This document shows, piece after piece, positions 8,506 through 16,844 of a stretch of 18,427 bases of DNA (position 1 is the first letter of the stretch; each line of letters opens with the position of its first letter). The position numbers and the translations under genes were made by a program. The notes beneath the pieces were generated by a model. That model did not search any database, was not told the DNA's origin, and was given only the letters and a program-made list of their open reading frames with translations. The stretch spans positions 1-18,427 of the forward strand of contig CAMLME010000014.1 of assembly GCA_946481235.1 (NCBI GenBank), given 5' to 3'. The stretch comes from an uncultured Methylobacillus sp. (lineage in GTDB: Bacteria > Pseudomonadota > Gammaproteobacteria > Burkholderiales > Methylophilaceae).

Positions 8506-8934
8506 ATGAAGACCTTTTCTGCTAAATCGCACGAAGTAAAGCGCGATTGGTTCGTGGTAGACGCCACGGACGTAGTGCTCGGCCGACTGGCAAGCGCAAT
8601 TGCGCATCGCCTGCGTGGCAAGCACAAGACTATTTTTACCCCCCACGTGGATACCGGCGATTTCATCGTTGTGGTCAACGCTGACAAGCTCAAGATCACC
8701 GGCAACAAGGCCGATGACAAGCTGTACCATCGTCACAGCGGTTATCCGGGCGGTATTTCCACCACCAACTTTAGCAAAATGCAGCAGCGCTTCCCGGGCC
8801 GTGCCCTGGAAAAAGCTGTCAAGGGCATGCTGCCGAAGGGTCCGCTGGGCTATGCAATGTTCCGCAAGCTCAAGGTGTATGCTGGCCCGAAGCACGATCA
8901 CGTGGCGCAGCAACCCCAACCTCTGGAAATTTAA
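8506..8934 (+). CDS. rplM: 50S ribosomal protein L13
   Basis: The 142-residue protein equals E. coli L13 in length. It starts [15 protein letters not shown] and contains VLGRLAS, the [10 protein letters not shown] loop, and [18 protein letters not shown], all hallmarks of bacterial L13, an early-assembly 23S rRNA binder. The frame is open back to 8434, but ATG 8506 gives the standard N-terminus; the upstream codons overlap the promoter. No Shine-Dalgarno precedes ATG 8506; the leader has a U-rich stretch that may favour S1-assisted initiation (inference). E. coli L13 represses its own mRNA, and the short structured space here could allow the same, but the sequence alone does not show it. Confidence 0.97.
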   Translation: MKTFSAKSHEVKRDWFVVDATDVVLGRLASAIAHRLRGKHKTIFTPHVDTGDFIVVVNADKLKITGNKADDKLYHRHSGYPGGISTTNFSKMQQRFPGRALEKAVKGMLPKGPLGYAMFRKLKVYAGPKHDHVAQQPQPLEI

Positions 8935-8943
8935 GGATCAAGC

Positions 8944-9336
8944 ATGATCGGTAAATACAACTACGGAACCGGCCGCCGCAAGAGCTCTGTGGCACGTGTA
9001 TTCCTGAAGTCCGGCAAGGGCAACATCGTCATCAATGACAAGCCGGCAGATGAATACTTCTCCCGCGTGACCTCGCGCATGATTCTGCGCCAGCCGCTGG
9101 AACTGACCAATAACACCGAAAGCTTCGACATCATGGTAAACGTGATCGGTGGCGGTGAGTCCGGCCAGGCCGGTGCCGTTCGCCACGGTATTACCCGTGC
9201 GCTGATCGATTACGATGCAGCCTTGAAGAGCGCGCTCTCCAATGCCGGCTTCGTGACCCGTGATGCCCGCGAAGTTGAACGTAAGAAGGTCGGCCTGCGT
9301 AAAGCACGCCGCGCCAAGCAGTTCTCGAAGCGCTAA
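8944..9336 (+). CDS. rpsI: 30S ribosomal protein S9
   Basis: The 130-residue protein matches E. coli S9 exactly in length. It has [14 protein letters not shown] near the start, [15 protein letters not shown] in the middle, and the invariant tail [17 protein letters not shown], whose final SKR reaches the ribosomal P site and contacts tRNA. AAGGA at 8933-8937 overlaps the rplM stop codon and lies 6 nt before the ATG, so L13 and S9 are translationally linked. A strong terminator follows. Confidence 0.98.
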   Translation: MIGKYNYGTGRRKSSVARVFLKSGKGNIVINDKPADEYFSRVTSRMILRQPLELTNNTESFDIMVNVIGGGESGQAGAVRHGITRALIDYDAALKSALSNAGFVTRDAREVERKKVGLRKARRAKQFSKR

Positions 9337-9351
9337 GCTTTTTCGAACGTC

Positions 9352-9384
9352 ACAAAAAGCCGCTTCAAGCGGCTTTTTGTTTTT
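9352..9384 (+). terminator. Rho-independent terminator of rplM-rpsI
   Basis: GCCGC (9359-9363) pairs with GCGGC (9369-9373) around a TTCAA loop. The stem is lengthened by A5/T5 flanks (9354-9358 with 9374-9378), followed by a T-rich tail. The stop of rpsI is 15 nt upstream. Confidence 0.93.
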
Positions 9385-9413
9385 GTGCGACGGCAGCGGA
9401 GTGGCGCTTTTTA

Positions 9414-9442
9414 TTGTCTTTTCCCGGGTGGCTGATTAATAT
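9414..9442 (+). promoter_or_regulatory. Putative promoter for the argC run
   Basis: TTGTCT (9414-9419), a 17-bp spacer and TAATAT (9437-9442; 4/6) lie between the rpsI terminator and argC. The terminator makes a new promoter here necessary. The leader that follows is pyrimidine-rich and lacks a clear Shine-Dalgarno. Confidence 0.4.
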
Positions 9443-9481
9443 GAGCCGCTCTTCTTCTCGATAACTCGGCTGAATTCAATC

Positions 9482-10522
9482 ATGCAATCGAATAAGATCA
9501 AGGTCGGCATCGTCGGCGGCACCGGGTACACCGGTGTTGAATTGCTGCGCTTGCTGGCAACCCATCCCGGTACCGAAATCGCATGCATCACATCGCGTGG
9601 TGAGGCGGGACAGCGTGTAAGCGATATGTTCCCGAGCTTGCGTGGTTATATCGATCTGCCGTTTACCGATCCCGCCCAGGCCGATCTGGCAGGCTGTGAC
9701 GTGGTATTTTTCGCAACTCCGAATGGAATCGCGATGCAGCAGACTCGTGCATTGCTCGATGCCGGCGTGCGGGTGATCGACCTCGCAGCGGATTTTCGTA
9801 TTCAGGACGTTGCGGTTTGGGAAAAATGGTACGGCATGACGCATGCCTGTCCGGATCTGATTGCCGAAGCGGTTTATGGATTGCCCGAACTGAATCGGGA
9901 TCGGATTGGTGCGGCTCGACTGGTTGCCAATCCGGGCTGCTATCCCACAGCGGTACAACTCGGATTTTTGCCTCTTTTGAAAGCCGGAGTGGTTGACGCC
10001 TCGCATCTGATTGCCGATGCCAAATCGGGCGTCAGTGGCGCCGGACGTAAGGCAGAAACGCATATCCTTTTTGCGGAGGCTGGCGATAATTTCAAGGCTT
10101 ATGGCGTTGCAGGACATCGTCATTTACCCGAAATCAGCCAGGGCCTGACCGGTATGTGCGGTCAAGATATCGGCCTGACCTTCGTTCCGCACCTGACGCC
10201 ATTGATCCGGGGTATTCATGCAACGCTTTATGCCCGCCTGACCCGGGATGTCGATGTACAGGCGCTGTTCGAGGAACAATATTGCAACGAGCGTTTCGTC
10301 GACGTATTGCCGCCAGGTTCGCATCCGGAGACCCGCTCTGTGAGGGGTTCCAATCAGTGTCGGGTTGCTGTTCATCGTCCAGGCAATGGCGATACGATTG
10401 TCGTGCTTTCCGTGATTGATAATCTGGTCAAGGGTGCAGCCGGTCAGGCTGTCCAGAACATGAATATCATGTTCGGTTTCGCCGAAACGACGGCTTTGGA
10501 GATTGTTCCACTTTTGCCATGA
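9482..10522 (+). CDS. argC: N-acetyl-gamma-glutamyl-phosphate reductase
   Basis: ArgC reduces N-acetylglutamyl-5-phosphate with NADPH to the semialdehyde in arginine synthesis. The 346-residue protein is the long (type 1) form. It has an N-terminal dinucleotide-binding motif ([14 protein letters not shown], from residue 8), FFATPNG, the catalytic cysteine C153 in NPGCYPT, the SGVSGAGR loop, and the conserved histidine H212 in GHRHLPE. The C-terminus has [16 protein letters not shown], the family tail. ATG 9482 has no good Shine-Dalgarno but matches the family N-terminus. Its TGA overlaps the next gene by 4 nt (ATGA). The other arginine genes are not in this window. Confidence 0.97.
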   Translation: MQSNKIKVGIVGGTGYTGVELLRLLATHPGTEIACITSRGEAGQRVSDMFPSLRGYIDLPFTDPAQADLAGCDVVFFATPNGIAMQQTRALLDAGVRVIDLAADFRIQDVAVWEKWYGMTHACPDLIAEAVYGLPELNRDRIGAARLVANPGCYPTAVQLGFLPLLKAGVVDASHLIADAKSGVSGAGRKAETHILFAEAGDNFKAYGVAGHRHLPEISQGLTGMCGQDIGLTFVPHLTPLIRGIHATLYARLTRDVDVQALFEEQYCNERFVDVLPPGSHPETRSVRGSNQCRVAVHRPGNGDTIVVLSVIDNLVKGAAGQAVQNMNIMFGFAETTALEIVPLLP

Positions 10523-11208
10523 AGCGCACACTGCATAGGCTAAGGAGGCGAGGCCCGCTCGACAGGCGGGTTTCGGTTCGTGCTCAGCACCCCTGGTACC
10601 TAAAGGTGTCGGCGGTCTTGCTGCTGTTGGCCGCGGGATACGGACTTGCCTATTGGCAACTGGCAAGCAAATATACCTTCCCCTTTCCAGGCTCGCCACA
10701 AGCCGATGCTTTCATGGCTCAGTTGGCAATGGCGGAGCGTCAGTTGCAGGTGGAGCGTGCCACCCGTAGCAATGCTCTGAAGGAAATGGCCTTGCTGCAG
10801 GACGAGATCATGCAGTTGAAAGAGGATGTGGCATTCTACAAGGGGATATTGACGGAGCGCGGCGGCTCGGGAACACCCCGATTTCAGGGCGTTAAAATAA
10901 CCAGAACGAGCAACCCTGCGGAGTACCGCTATGAAATAAACCTGGAACAGACCAGATCCCAGGCAAAGTCGATGCGCGGGAGTCTGCACTTAACCCTGCA
11001 AGGGATTCAGGATGGGAAAAACGTCAGCCGTATTGTTGACCTCGGTGAACGGCAAGCAGGTATGATGGTGAACTTCAAAAAATACCGGCAGGTGCAAGGC
11101 GTTTTCAGTATTCCGGAATCGATGCAGGCCAAGAACTTGCTCGTGGAATTTATCGAGGCAGGAGCTGCGCGGCCGACTCTGAGCCAGGCATTCAATTTGT
11201 CGGATTAA
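10519..11208 (+). CDS. Membrane-anchored coiled-coil protein (DUF6776-like)
   Basis: A 229-residue protein of unknown function. It has a basic cytoplasmic N-terminus (arginine-rich, residues 1-21), one transmembrane segment (about 28-48), a predicted coiled coil (about 60-112, rich in E, L, Q), and a beta-rich C-terminal domain of about 100 residues, expected in the periplasm by the positive-inside rule. It resembles the DUF6776 family that betaproteobacteria often carry beside bactofilin; that family assignment is from memory and not searched. The ATG overlaps the argC stop (ATGA), suggesting coupled translation, and the stop overlaps a possible bactofilin ATG. A scaffold or cell-envelope partner of bactofilin is plausible but unproven. 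Confidence 0.82.
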   Translation: MKRTLHRLRRRGPLDRRVSVRAQHPWYLKVSAVLLLLAAGYGLAYWQLASKYTFPFPGSPQADAFMAQLAMAERQLQVERATRSNALKEMALLQDEIMQLKEDVAFYKGILTERGGSGTPRFQGVKITRTSNPAEYRYEINLEQTRSQAKSMRGSLHLTLQGIQDGKNVSRIVDLGERQAGMMVNFKKYRQVQGVFSIPESMQAKNLLVEFIEAGAARPTLSQAFNLSD

Positions 11209-11219
11209 TGGAATCAATC

Positions 11220-11621
11220 ATGTTTCGCAAAAATCAACAAAAGCCCAGTTCGCGCATTGAGACACTCATCGGTGCAGAGACAACCATCCAGGGCAATATC
11301 CATTTCAGCGGCGGATTGCGCGTGGACGGATGCATAAAAGGCGATGTCAGGGAAGTAGCTGGAAAGGCATGTACACTTGTTCTCAGCGAGAATGGACGCA
11401 TCGAGGGAGCTATCGAATCCTCGCATGTAGTCATCAACGGTGCGGTAATCGGGCCGGTGAAAGCCAGCAGCTATGTTGAACTTCAAAACAAATCCAGGGT
11501 CACCGGAGATGTGTACTACAAAACTTTGGAAATACATACCGGTGCCGTAGTTGAGGGAAAGTTGGTTTATATCAATGATTCCGACGTGGTAAATCAAGAG
11601 CTTACATCCGGTCAGGATTGA
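11220..11621 (+). CDS. Bactofilin (polymer-forming cytoskeletal protein)
   Basis: Bactofilins assemble without nucleotide into filaments or membrane patches that position cell-wall enzymes and other factors. The 133-residue protein has the short, flexible basic N-terminus (MFRKNQQK) used for membrane binding in some members, then the DUF583 right-handed beta-helix core: [18 protein letters not shown], then repeated G-x-I/V turns to [10 protein letters not shown], and a short polar tail. An ATG at 11208 overlaps the previous stop and is in frame, but ATG 11220 has GGA (11210-11212) at good spacing and the usual MF-type start, so it is preferred. It is preceded by its common coiled-coil neighbour. 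An M23 peptidase, a frequent bactofilin partner, lies about 4 kb away on the other strand. Confidence 0.92.
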   Translation: MFRKNQQKPSSRIETLIGAETTIQGNIHFSGGLRVDGCIKGDVREVAGKACTLVLSENGRIEGAIESSHVVINGAVIGPVKASSYVELQNKSRVTGDVYYKTLEIHTGAVVEGKLVYINDSDVVNQELTSGQD

Positions 11622-11642
11622 CCGGACGGATGACCGGGCGGA
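11607..11642 (+). repeat. Hairpin plus 12-bp tandem repeat at the bactofilin stop
   Basis: TCCGGTCA (11607-11614) and TGACCGGA (11619-11626) form an 8-bp stem with a GGAT loop, the stop codon being in the right arm. The right arm is the start of a 12-bp direct repeat (11619-11630 and 11631-11642, one mismatch), so two alternative pairings are possible. No T-tract follows, so it is not a terminator. Confidence 0.6.
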
Positions 11643-11662
11643 TAATTGCCAGTCAGAATATG

Positions 11663-11668
11663 AAGGAG
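11663..11668 (+). promoter_or_regulatory. Ribosome binding site fixing the erpA start
   Basis: AAGGAG lies 6 nt before ATG 11675. The frame is open back to 11618, but this near-perfect site and the family N-terminus choose 11675. Confidence 0.85.
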
Positions 11669-11674
11669 TCAGAA

Positions 11675-12025
11675 ATGAACGCAGTGAATGAAATCCCGAG
11701 CCCGCTTGTTTTTACCGACAACGCGGCCAAAAAAGTGAAGGAACTGATCGAAGAGGAAGGTACGCCGGACCTCAAGCTGCGCGTATTTGTCACTGGCGGC
11801 GGCTGCTCAGGTTTCCAGTACGGCTTTACCTTTGAAGATACGATGAACGAAGACGATACCACCGTGGATCGTGACGGCGTCACTCTGCTGATCGACCCGA
11901 TGAGCCTGCAATATCTGATGGGCGCAGAAATCGATTATCAGGACAGCCTGCAAGGTTCGCAATTCGTGATTCGCAATCCTAACGCAACCACGACTTGCGG
12001 CTGCGGATCCTCGTTCTCTGCCTGA
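11675..12025 (+). CDS. erpA: Iron-sulfur cluster insertion protein ErpA
   Basis: An A-type carrier that delivers Fe-S clusters to apo-enzymes, including those of isoprenoid synthesis and respiration. The 116-residue protein (E. coli 114) has the three cluster cysteines: C44 in [11 protein letters not shown] and C108 and C110 in [10 protein letters not shown]. The [18 protein letters not shown] segment favours ErpA over IscA, which is shorter. It follows bactofilin after 53 nt and ends before a strong terminator, making it the last gene of the argC run. A separate promoter in the 53-nt gap is possible but not seen. Confidence 0.94.
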   Translation: MNAVNEIPSPLVFTDNAAKKVKELIEEEGTPDLKLRVFVTGGGCSGFQYGFTFEDTMNEDDTTVDRDGVTLLIDPMSLQYLMGAEIDYQDSLQGSQFVIRNPNATTTCGCGSSFSA

Positions 12026-12043
12026 TTGAGAAATTTAGGTAGC

Positions 12044-12075
12044 AATAAAAAAGGAGGCGCTGCCTCCTTTTTTAT
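12044..12075. terminator. Bidirectional terminator between erpA and gltA
   Basis: GGAGGC (12053-12058) and GCCTCC (12062-12067) enclose a GCT loop. A6 on the left and T6 on the right extend the stem and give a U-tract on either strand. It serves erpA (plus) and citrate synthase (minus), which converge here; gltA ends at 12077. Confidence 0.93.
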
Positions 12076-12076
12076 T

Positions 12077-13369
12077 TTAGCGCTGCCCGACAGGGATAAA
12101 GTCCCGGCAGGCCGGGCCGGTATATAGCTGGCGCGGCCGCGCGATGCGATGCTCAGTGCTTGAAATCATCTCGTTCCATTGCGCAATCCAGCCTGCGGTG
12201 CGCGCTAGTGCGAAGATTGCGGTGAACATGGAGTTTGGGATTCCCATAGCACGCATGACGATACCGGAATAAAAATCCACGTTGGGGTACAAGCGCTTGC
12301 TGACAAAGTACTCGTCTTCCAGGGCAATCTGCTCCAGTTTGAGCGCCAGCTTGAACATCGGGTCGTCATGCAGGCCTAGCTCGTCCAGTACCTGATGGCA
12401 TGTCTGGCGCATGATGGCGGCGCGCGGATCCATATTCTTGTAGACGCGGTGGCCGAAACCCATCAGGCGGAACGAATCCGTCTTGTCCTTGGCACGCTTG
12501 ATGTATTCCCCAATGCGCGACATGTCGCCAATTTCTTCCAGCATTTGCAGCGTCGCTTCATTTGCGCCGCCGTGGAGCGGTCCCCATAGCGAGGCAATTC
12601 CGGCGGATATGCACGCGAAAGGATTGGCGCCGCTCGAGCCTACGACGCGCACGGTGGATGTCGATGCATTCTGCTCATGGTCGGCGTGCAGGATGAGAAT
12701 ACGATCCAGGGCTCGTGCCAACACAGGATTGGGCGTGTATTGTTCGCAGGGAATCGAGAACATCATGTGCATGAAGTTCTCGGCATAATTGAGCCGATTC
12801 TGTGGATAGGCGAATGGTTGGCCGATGTTGTATTTGTAGCTCCAGGCTGCAACGGTCGGCATCTTGGCCAACAGTCGGAAAGCGGCAATCTCCCGCAGGC
12901 GAGGGTCCGACACATCGGCGTGCTCGGGGTAGAAAGCTGCCATGGCCCCGACAACCGACACCATGACTGCCATGGGGTGCGCATCACGGCGGAAGCCACG
13001 GAACACATTGTTCATTTGGTCGTGCAGCATCGTATGACTATGCACGGTGTCGGCGAAACTCTTTTTCTGCTCGGCATTCGGCAAATCGCCGTTGATCAGC
13101 AAATAAGCGACTTCCGGGAAGTCGCAATGCTCGGCAAGTTGCTCGATCGGATAGCCGCGGTAATAAAGCAGGCCATTTTCGCCATCGATATAAGTGATAT
13201 TCGAACTGCAGCTTGCCGTGGAAAGAAAGCCAGGGTCATAAGTGAAATACCCATGGCCGGCAAGGTTGCGGATATCAACGACGTTGGGGCCGAGGCTTCC
13301 CGACAATACGGGTAATTCGATGGCGTCATCACCATTGTCGAGTGTAAATGTGGCTTTGGTCGGCTTCAT
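12077..13369 (-). CDS. gltA: Citrate synthase (type II, hexameric class)
   Basis: Condenses acetyl-CoA with oxaloacetate to citrate, entering the TCA cycle. The 430-residue protein has the N-terminal beta domain characteristic of Gram-negative GltA ([17 protein letters not shown]), [10 protein letters not shown], and all three catalytic residues: H266 in [11 protein letters not shown]307 in GFGHRVYK and D365 in YPNVDFYSG; substrate arginines are in the C-terminal [10 protein letters not shown]. The long form of Gram-negative enzymes is NADH-sensitive, but that is not shown here. The start ATG 13369 has no Shine-Dalgarno; a tiny upstream frame ends over it. In many betaproteobacteria gltA lies beside the sdh genes; here it stands alone. 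Confidence 0.97.
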   Translation of the reverse strand: MKPTKATFTLDNGDDAIELPVLSGSLGPNVVDIRNLAGHGYFTYDPGFLSTASCSSNITYIDGENGLLYYRGYPIEQLAEHCDFPEVAYLLINGDLPNAEQKKSFADTVHSHTMLHDQMNNVFRGFRRDAHPMAVMVSVVGAMAAFYPEHADVSDPRLREIAAFRLLAKMPTVAAWSYKYNIGQPFAYPQNRLNYAENFMHMMFSIPCEQYTPNPVLARALDRILILHADHEQNASTSTVRVVGSSGANPFACISAGIASLWGPLHGGANEATLQMLEEIGDMSRIGEYIKRAKDKTDSFRLMGFGHRVYKNMDPRAAIMRQTCHQVLDELGLHDDPMFKLALKLEQIALEDEYFVSKRLYPNVDFYSGIVMRAMGIPNSMFTAIFALARTAGWIAQWNEMISSTEHRIARPRQLYTGPACRDFIPVGQR

Positions 13370-13380
13370 AGGAGTCGCAT
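13366..13380 (-). other. Four-codon ORF ending on the gltA start codon
   Basis: Minus-strand ATG 13380 begins the frame MRLL, whose TGA (13368-13366) overlaps the gltA ATG by two bases. With no Shine-Dalgarno at gltA itself, termination-reinitiation is conceivable. It is short enough to be chance. Confidence 0.2.
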
Positions 13381-13402
13381 CTTTGTTGCACAGAAAGGGT
13401 CA

Positions 13403-13432
13403 ATACTAAAGGCCAGAGGCCGGGTGAGGCAA
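13403..13432 (-). promoter_or_regulatory. Putative gltA promoter
   Basis: On the minus strand TTGCCT (13432-13427) and TAGTAT (13408-13403; 4/6) are separated by 18 bp, in the 74-bp gap between anmK and gltA. A start near 13396 would give a leader of about 27 nt. Confidence 0.4.
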
Positions 13433-13443
13433 GCGCTTAAATG

Positions 13444-14541
13444 CTATGCCGGATAAATTGCGCCAAGTATGCGGCGGCCTGCCGCGCCGGTCACGGCAGG
13501 CAGGTTGCCCGGAAGATACTGCACGGTTTGACTTGCCAGCCATGCGAAGGCGGCGGCTTCTACCAGATTCGCTGGAATGCCAAGTACGTCCGTGAGTGCC
13601 AGTTTTCGCGGATGCAATAATTGCTGAAGTCGGCGCACCAGTGCGCTGTTATAAGCGCCACCGCCGCATAGGTAGACTTCGGTAGCTCCATCGCAATACT
13701 CTGCAAGCGCATGAGAAATCGTGGCAGCTGTCAGTTCCAGCAATGTTGCCTGTACATCGGCGGGCGCATATTGGGGCAAAACGTGATGATCCAGCCAAGG
13801 CATGTGAAAGTCATCACGCCCAGTGCTTTTGGGAGGAGCGATCCTGAAAAATGGATGTTCAAGCAGCGCGCTCAGCAGATCACCAAGAACCTTGCCATTG
13901 GCAGCCCAGGCGCCATCCTTGTCATATGCGCATGCAATGTGGCGCTGTGCCCAGCCATCCATCAATAAATTTCCCGGTCCGCAGTCGAAGCCGCAATTGG
14001 ATCCGGCTGGCGCTAAATCCGAAAGATTGCTGATCCCGCCAATATTGATGATGACTCGATGCGTACGAGCATCGCCGAACACTGCCTGGTGAAAAGCCGG
14101 AACCAGGGGTGCTCCTTGGCCGCCGGCGGCGATGTCGCGGCTGCGAAAGTCGGACACGACACTTATGCCGGTCAATTCAGCGAGCAGTGCAGCATTGCCG
14201 ATCTGTACGGTATAACCAAGATCAGGGCGATGACGGATAGTCTGGCCGTGGCAGCCGATGGCGCTGATCGAGTTGGCCTTGTTGCCGGATTGCTGCAGGA
14301 GTGCTGCGATACATTCGGCGTAAAGGCGAGCAAGCTGATTGCCGGCCAAGTGGCTACGTTCGACTTCATTATCACCGGCTGCATTTAACAGCAGCAAATC
14401 ATGCTTCAAGGTGTCGGGAAATGCCTGGAACGCGCTGGATTCGATATGGAAGCCATGCGAAGAGCTTTCAGCCAGAACGGCATCTACGCCATCCAGACTG
14501 GTGCCAGACATCAAACCGATAAAACGAGTCGGGCTAGTCAT
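13444..14541 (-). CDS. anmK: Anhydro-N-acetylmuramic acid kinase
   Basis: AnmK hydrolyses and phosphorylates 1,6-anhydro-MurNAc to MurNAc-6-phosphate in peptidoglycan recycling in the cytosol. The 365-residue protein has the sugar-kinase/actin-like ATPase motifs: GLMSGTSLDGVD (9-20), IGCHGQTIRH (95-104), a VSDFRSRDIAAGGQGAPLVP loop, INIGGISN, the base D186 in GFDCGPGN, and YLCGGGAYN near the C-terminus. It starts 6 nt after the HDOD gene ends, implying co-transcription with it and with the upstream M23 peptidase. The pairing of a wall hydrolase with a recycling enzyme is functionally sensible and common in betaproteobacteria. The Shine-Dalgarno is weak. Confidence 0.96.
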   Translation of the reverse strand: MTSPTRFIGLMSGTSLDGVDAVLAESSSHGFHIESSAFQAFPDTLKHDLLLLNAAGDNEVERSHLAGNQLARLYAECIAALLQQSGNKANSISAIGCHGQTIRHRPDLGYTVQIGNAALLAELTGISVVSDFRSRDIAAGGQGAPLVPAFHQAVFGDARTHRVIINIGGISNLSDLAPAGSNCGFDCGPGNLLMDGWAQRHIACAYDKDGAWAANGKVLGDLLSALLEHPFFRIAPPKSTGRDDFHMPWLDHHVLPQYAPADVQATLLELTAATISHALAEYCDGATEVYLCGGGAYNSALVRRLQQLLHPRKLALTDVLGIPANLVEAAAFAWLASQTVQYLPGNLPAVTGAAGRRILGAIYPA

Positions 14542-14547
14542 GGACGA

Positions 14548-15420
14548 TCAAGCGAATTTACTAACCCACATGGCTGGCGTGGTGTAGGCGTTGTCTCGTA
14601 CATCACTTTCTATTTCGCCAAATTCCTCGGCACTGATTCCAAGATAGTCGAGTACAGCGGGACGCATGAACATCCAGTCATTGCCGTCCTGCAACTTACG
14701 GTTGATGTGGCTCAGATAGGTTGCAATTTTCAGGATAGCGATATGAGTCAGCACATTTTCCGGCGGTCGCGGCAAAGCTGAGAAAATGCGATGGTCGTGA
14801 TGCAGTTGAATGGCTTGGTTGATGTGCTCGGGAAGGTTCCAGGTATTCGCAACCAGGAAGCCGACCGTCGTATGGTCGGTTTGATAGTGCTCCTGCTCGA
14901 GTTGTGCCAGCGAGTGTGTGATATCGGCATTCGCCTTTTTGAGAAAGGCCTTGTAATCAGGAATTCGCTGCATCATCAAGGCAATGCCGCAATCGTGAAA
15001 CATCCCGATCGTAAACGCGTCGTTTTCCAAGACGCCGGTAATATGCCTGGAAAGATCGCGCGAAATCAACGCCACATCGATCGCAGTATCCCAGAACCGG
15101 TCCATGGGGACCTTGTTGCCGATGGCAGTAACGAGCGCGAGACTGGTCAATATGTTGTCGAGGTTGAGCAGACCCAGGATCGTAATGGCTTCCTGAATGG
15201 ATGAGATTTTGCGGCGTAAGCCAAAAAACGGCGAATTGATGGTTTTGATGACGCCGGCCGACAGGCCGGGATCCGAGCTGACGATTTCGGAGATTGCCTG
15301 CAGGTTGGGGTTGGGCTTGCTGCGCTCTTCCTGAAAGCGGACCAGTACGTCCGGTCGCGGTGGGATATGAAAACCCTTAAGAAGCTTGGCGACGGAGTCC
15401 TTCTCGACAATGATGCTCAT
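14548..15420 (-). CDS. HDOD domain protein
   Basis: A 290-residue single-domain HDOD protein. HDOD domains are relatives of HD phosphohydrolases, usually thought to lack catalysis and to act in signalling, motility or stress circuits. Seen here: PPRPDVLVRFQEE at the start, ISEIVSSDPGLSAGVIKTINSPFFGL (family core), ISSIQEAITILGLLNL, and an HD pair at H142-D143 in MFHDCG; HLHH-type residues follow later (IQLHHDHR). No GGDEF or EAL domain is attached. The frame is open to a TTG at 15426, but ATG 15420 is preferred as GGAT lies 11 nt upstream. It sits 16 nt after the M23 gene and 6 nt before anmK. Function in this operon is unknown. Confidence 0.88.
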   Translation of the reverse strand: MSIIVEKDSVAKLLKGFHIPPRPDVLVRFQEERSKPNPNLQAISEIVSSDPGLSAGVIKTINSPFFGLRRKISSIQEAITILGLLNLDNILTSLALVTAIGNKVPMDRFWDTAIDVALISRDLSRHITGVLENDAFTIGMFHDCGIALMMQRIPDYKAFLKKANADITHSLAQLEQEHYQTDHTTVGFLVANTWNLPEHINQAIQLHHDHRIFSALPRPPENVLTHIAILKIATYLSHINRKLQDGNDWMFMRPAVLDYLGISAEEFGEIESDVRDNAYTTPAMWVSKFA

Positions 15421-15436
15421 GTGCAACGAACATCCA

Positions 15437-16768
15437 CTAGTCGAGTGACGCAGTGAGGCTGTTCCGTAAAAGTGCGAGCTGAGCTAACAATGGCTGCGCC
15501 TGCTTTTTGAAAGCAGCCTGGTTGATATTTGTAATGGTGGCCGTGTTGGGAAGCGCAACTTTGAGGGGGTCGCGGTGTTGTCCATGCACACGGAATTCAT
15601 AGTGCAAATGAGGTCCCGAAGCCAGCCCGCTCATGCCCACATGACCGATGATGTCGCCTTGCGATACCCGTTGCCCTTTGCGCAGACCGGCGGCAAAGCG
15701 GGAAAGATGGCCGTATACCGTGCTGATACCGCCGGCATGTTGCAGCATCACTACATTACCGTATCCACCTTGCTTGCCGGCAAAGGCTACGGTGCCGGCG
15801 GCGGTCGCCTTGATGCGAGTGCCGATGGGTGCGGCGTAATCCACGCCCTTGTGTGCGCGCCATCGCTTCAGCACCGGATGGAAACGTGCCAGCGTAAATC
15901 CTGAGCTTATGCGCGAAAACTCCAGTGGAGAGCGCAGGAATGCCTTGTGACGGGCCTTGCCGTCAGGGGCGAAGTAATCGGATCGACCATCGGTGTCACG
16001 GTACAGCACGGCACTGTATGTTTTGCCCTGATTCACGAACTCCGCTGCCAACACCTGCCCAGGATTGGTTATTTCGCCGTTGCTGTATCCAGCTTCATAG
16101 ATGACCGTGAAGTGATCGCCCTGACGAAGGTCCAAATGGAAGTCGATGTCGGAGGAGAATATCTGCACCAATTGCATCGCAATCGCGTCAGGAATGCCCG
16201 CATTATCTGTAGCCGCAAACAAGGAGCTGCGAATTTCGGCCGACTTAAGCTCGGTTCGCTTTTCCTCGGCATACTGAACCTGTTCGGCTACATATTTATC
16301 GTTATCCAACCGGATCTGCAAGGCGGCATTCCAGTCGTACTGGTATTGCAACTCGATAAGTTCGCCATTTATCGTGGTTTTGGCAAGGATGGGACGTCCC
16401 GGACGCAGCTTGGATGCCAATGCACTTGCGTCGGGTGATTGACGCAAAAAATCGATCGCGGCGCTGTTATGGATATTGAGTCTTTCCAGCAAGGTGCTGA
16501 GCGTATCGTCTTTCCGAACTTCGTCAGCCTGCCATAAAGGATGTTGATCCAGTGCGAGTTCTTCGATTGCGGAGCTCGACTGTAAAGACAACTCTTCGAC
16601 TACAAGCTGAACGGGAACGTCCTGAACTGCAGTCTGCGGTGCAATACCGAAAGCGGTGATGACACCGAAAAGAGGAATGGAGGAAAGCGCGAGTAACCAG
16701 CGCAAGCCAAGCTTTCGTTCTTGAGACGCCTTGTTTTGCGATAAAATGCGGCCTTTATCCTGTTGCAC
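15437..16768 (-). CDS. M23 family murein endopeptidase (MepM-like)
   Basis: A likely periplasmic, membrane-anchored zinc endopeptidase that cuts peptidoglycan cross-links during wall growth. In the 443-residue product a basic N-terminus is followed by one hydrophobic segment (about 22-42), a region resembling the LysM/OapA-type N-terminal domain (about 78-165), a linker domain, and the C-terminal LytM/M23 domain (about 285-405). Metal ligands H306 and D310 (HKGVD) and H389, and the catalytic histidines H354 (YGHLS) and H387 (PHLHYEF), are all present, so it should be active rather than an EnvC-type regulator. The start is GTG 16768, supported by AGGAG (16778-16774) 5 nt upstream. It leads the minus-strand operon and diverges from tyrS. 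Confidence 0.92.
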   Translation of the reverse strand: MQQDKGRILSQNKASQERKLGLRWLLALSSIPLFGVITAFGIAPQTAVQDVPVQLVVEELSLQSSSAIEELALDQHPLWQADEVRKDDTLSTLLERLNIHNSAAIDFLRQSPDASALASKLRPGRPILAKTTINGELIELQYQYDWNAALQIRLDNDKYVAEQVQYAEEKRTELKSAEIRSSLFAATDNAGIPDAIAMQLVQIFSSDIDFHLDLRQGDHFTVIYEAGYSNGEITNPGQVLAAEFVNQGKTYSAVLYRDTDGRSDYFAPDGKARHKAFLRSPLEFSRISSGFTLARFHPVLKRWRAHKGVDYAAPIGTRIKATAAGTVAFAGKQGGYGNVVMLQHAGGISTVYGHLSRFAAGLRKGQRVSQGDIIGHVGMSGLASGPHLHYEFRVHGQHRDPLKVALPNTATITNINQAAFKKQAQPLLAQLALLRNSLTASLD

Positions 16769-16844
16769 GGGCGCTCCTAGAGAAATTGATGGCTGGGGAC
16801 AGCGAGCATGCTAACAGAAATACTTTTACCGGTGAAGGTTTGCC
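16769..16844. promoter_or_regulatory. Divergent control region between M23 peptidase and tyrS
   Basis: This 76-bp gap must hold both promoters. An 8-bp palindrome AGCATGCT lies at 16805-16812. Weak -10-like elements overlap it on both strands (TAGCAT on minus with TTCACC 17 bp upstream; TTGATG near 16787 as a plus -35), so the two genes may share a site. No strong consensus is seen. Confidence 0.35.

Noticed and set aside
8056..8919. 287-codon frame antisense to ubiA and rplM
   Set aside because: It crosses the rplM promoter and two well-supported genes and shows no family signature.
13411..13421. GGCC-AGA-GGCC hairpin between anmK and gltA as a terminator
   Set aside because: The stem is only 4 bp and only three T follow on the minus strand; too weak to call.
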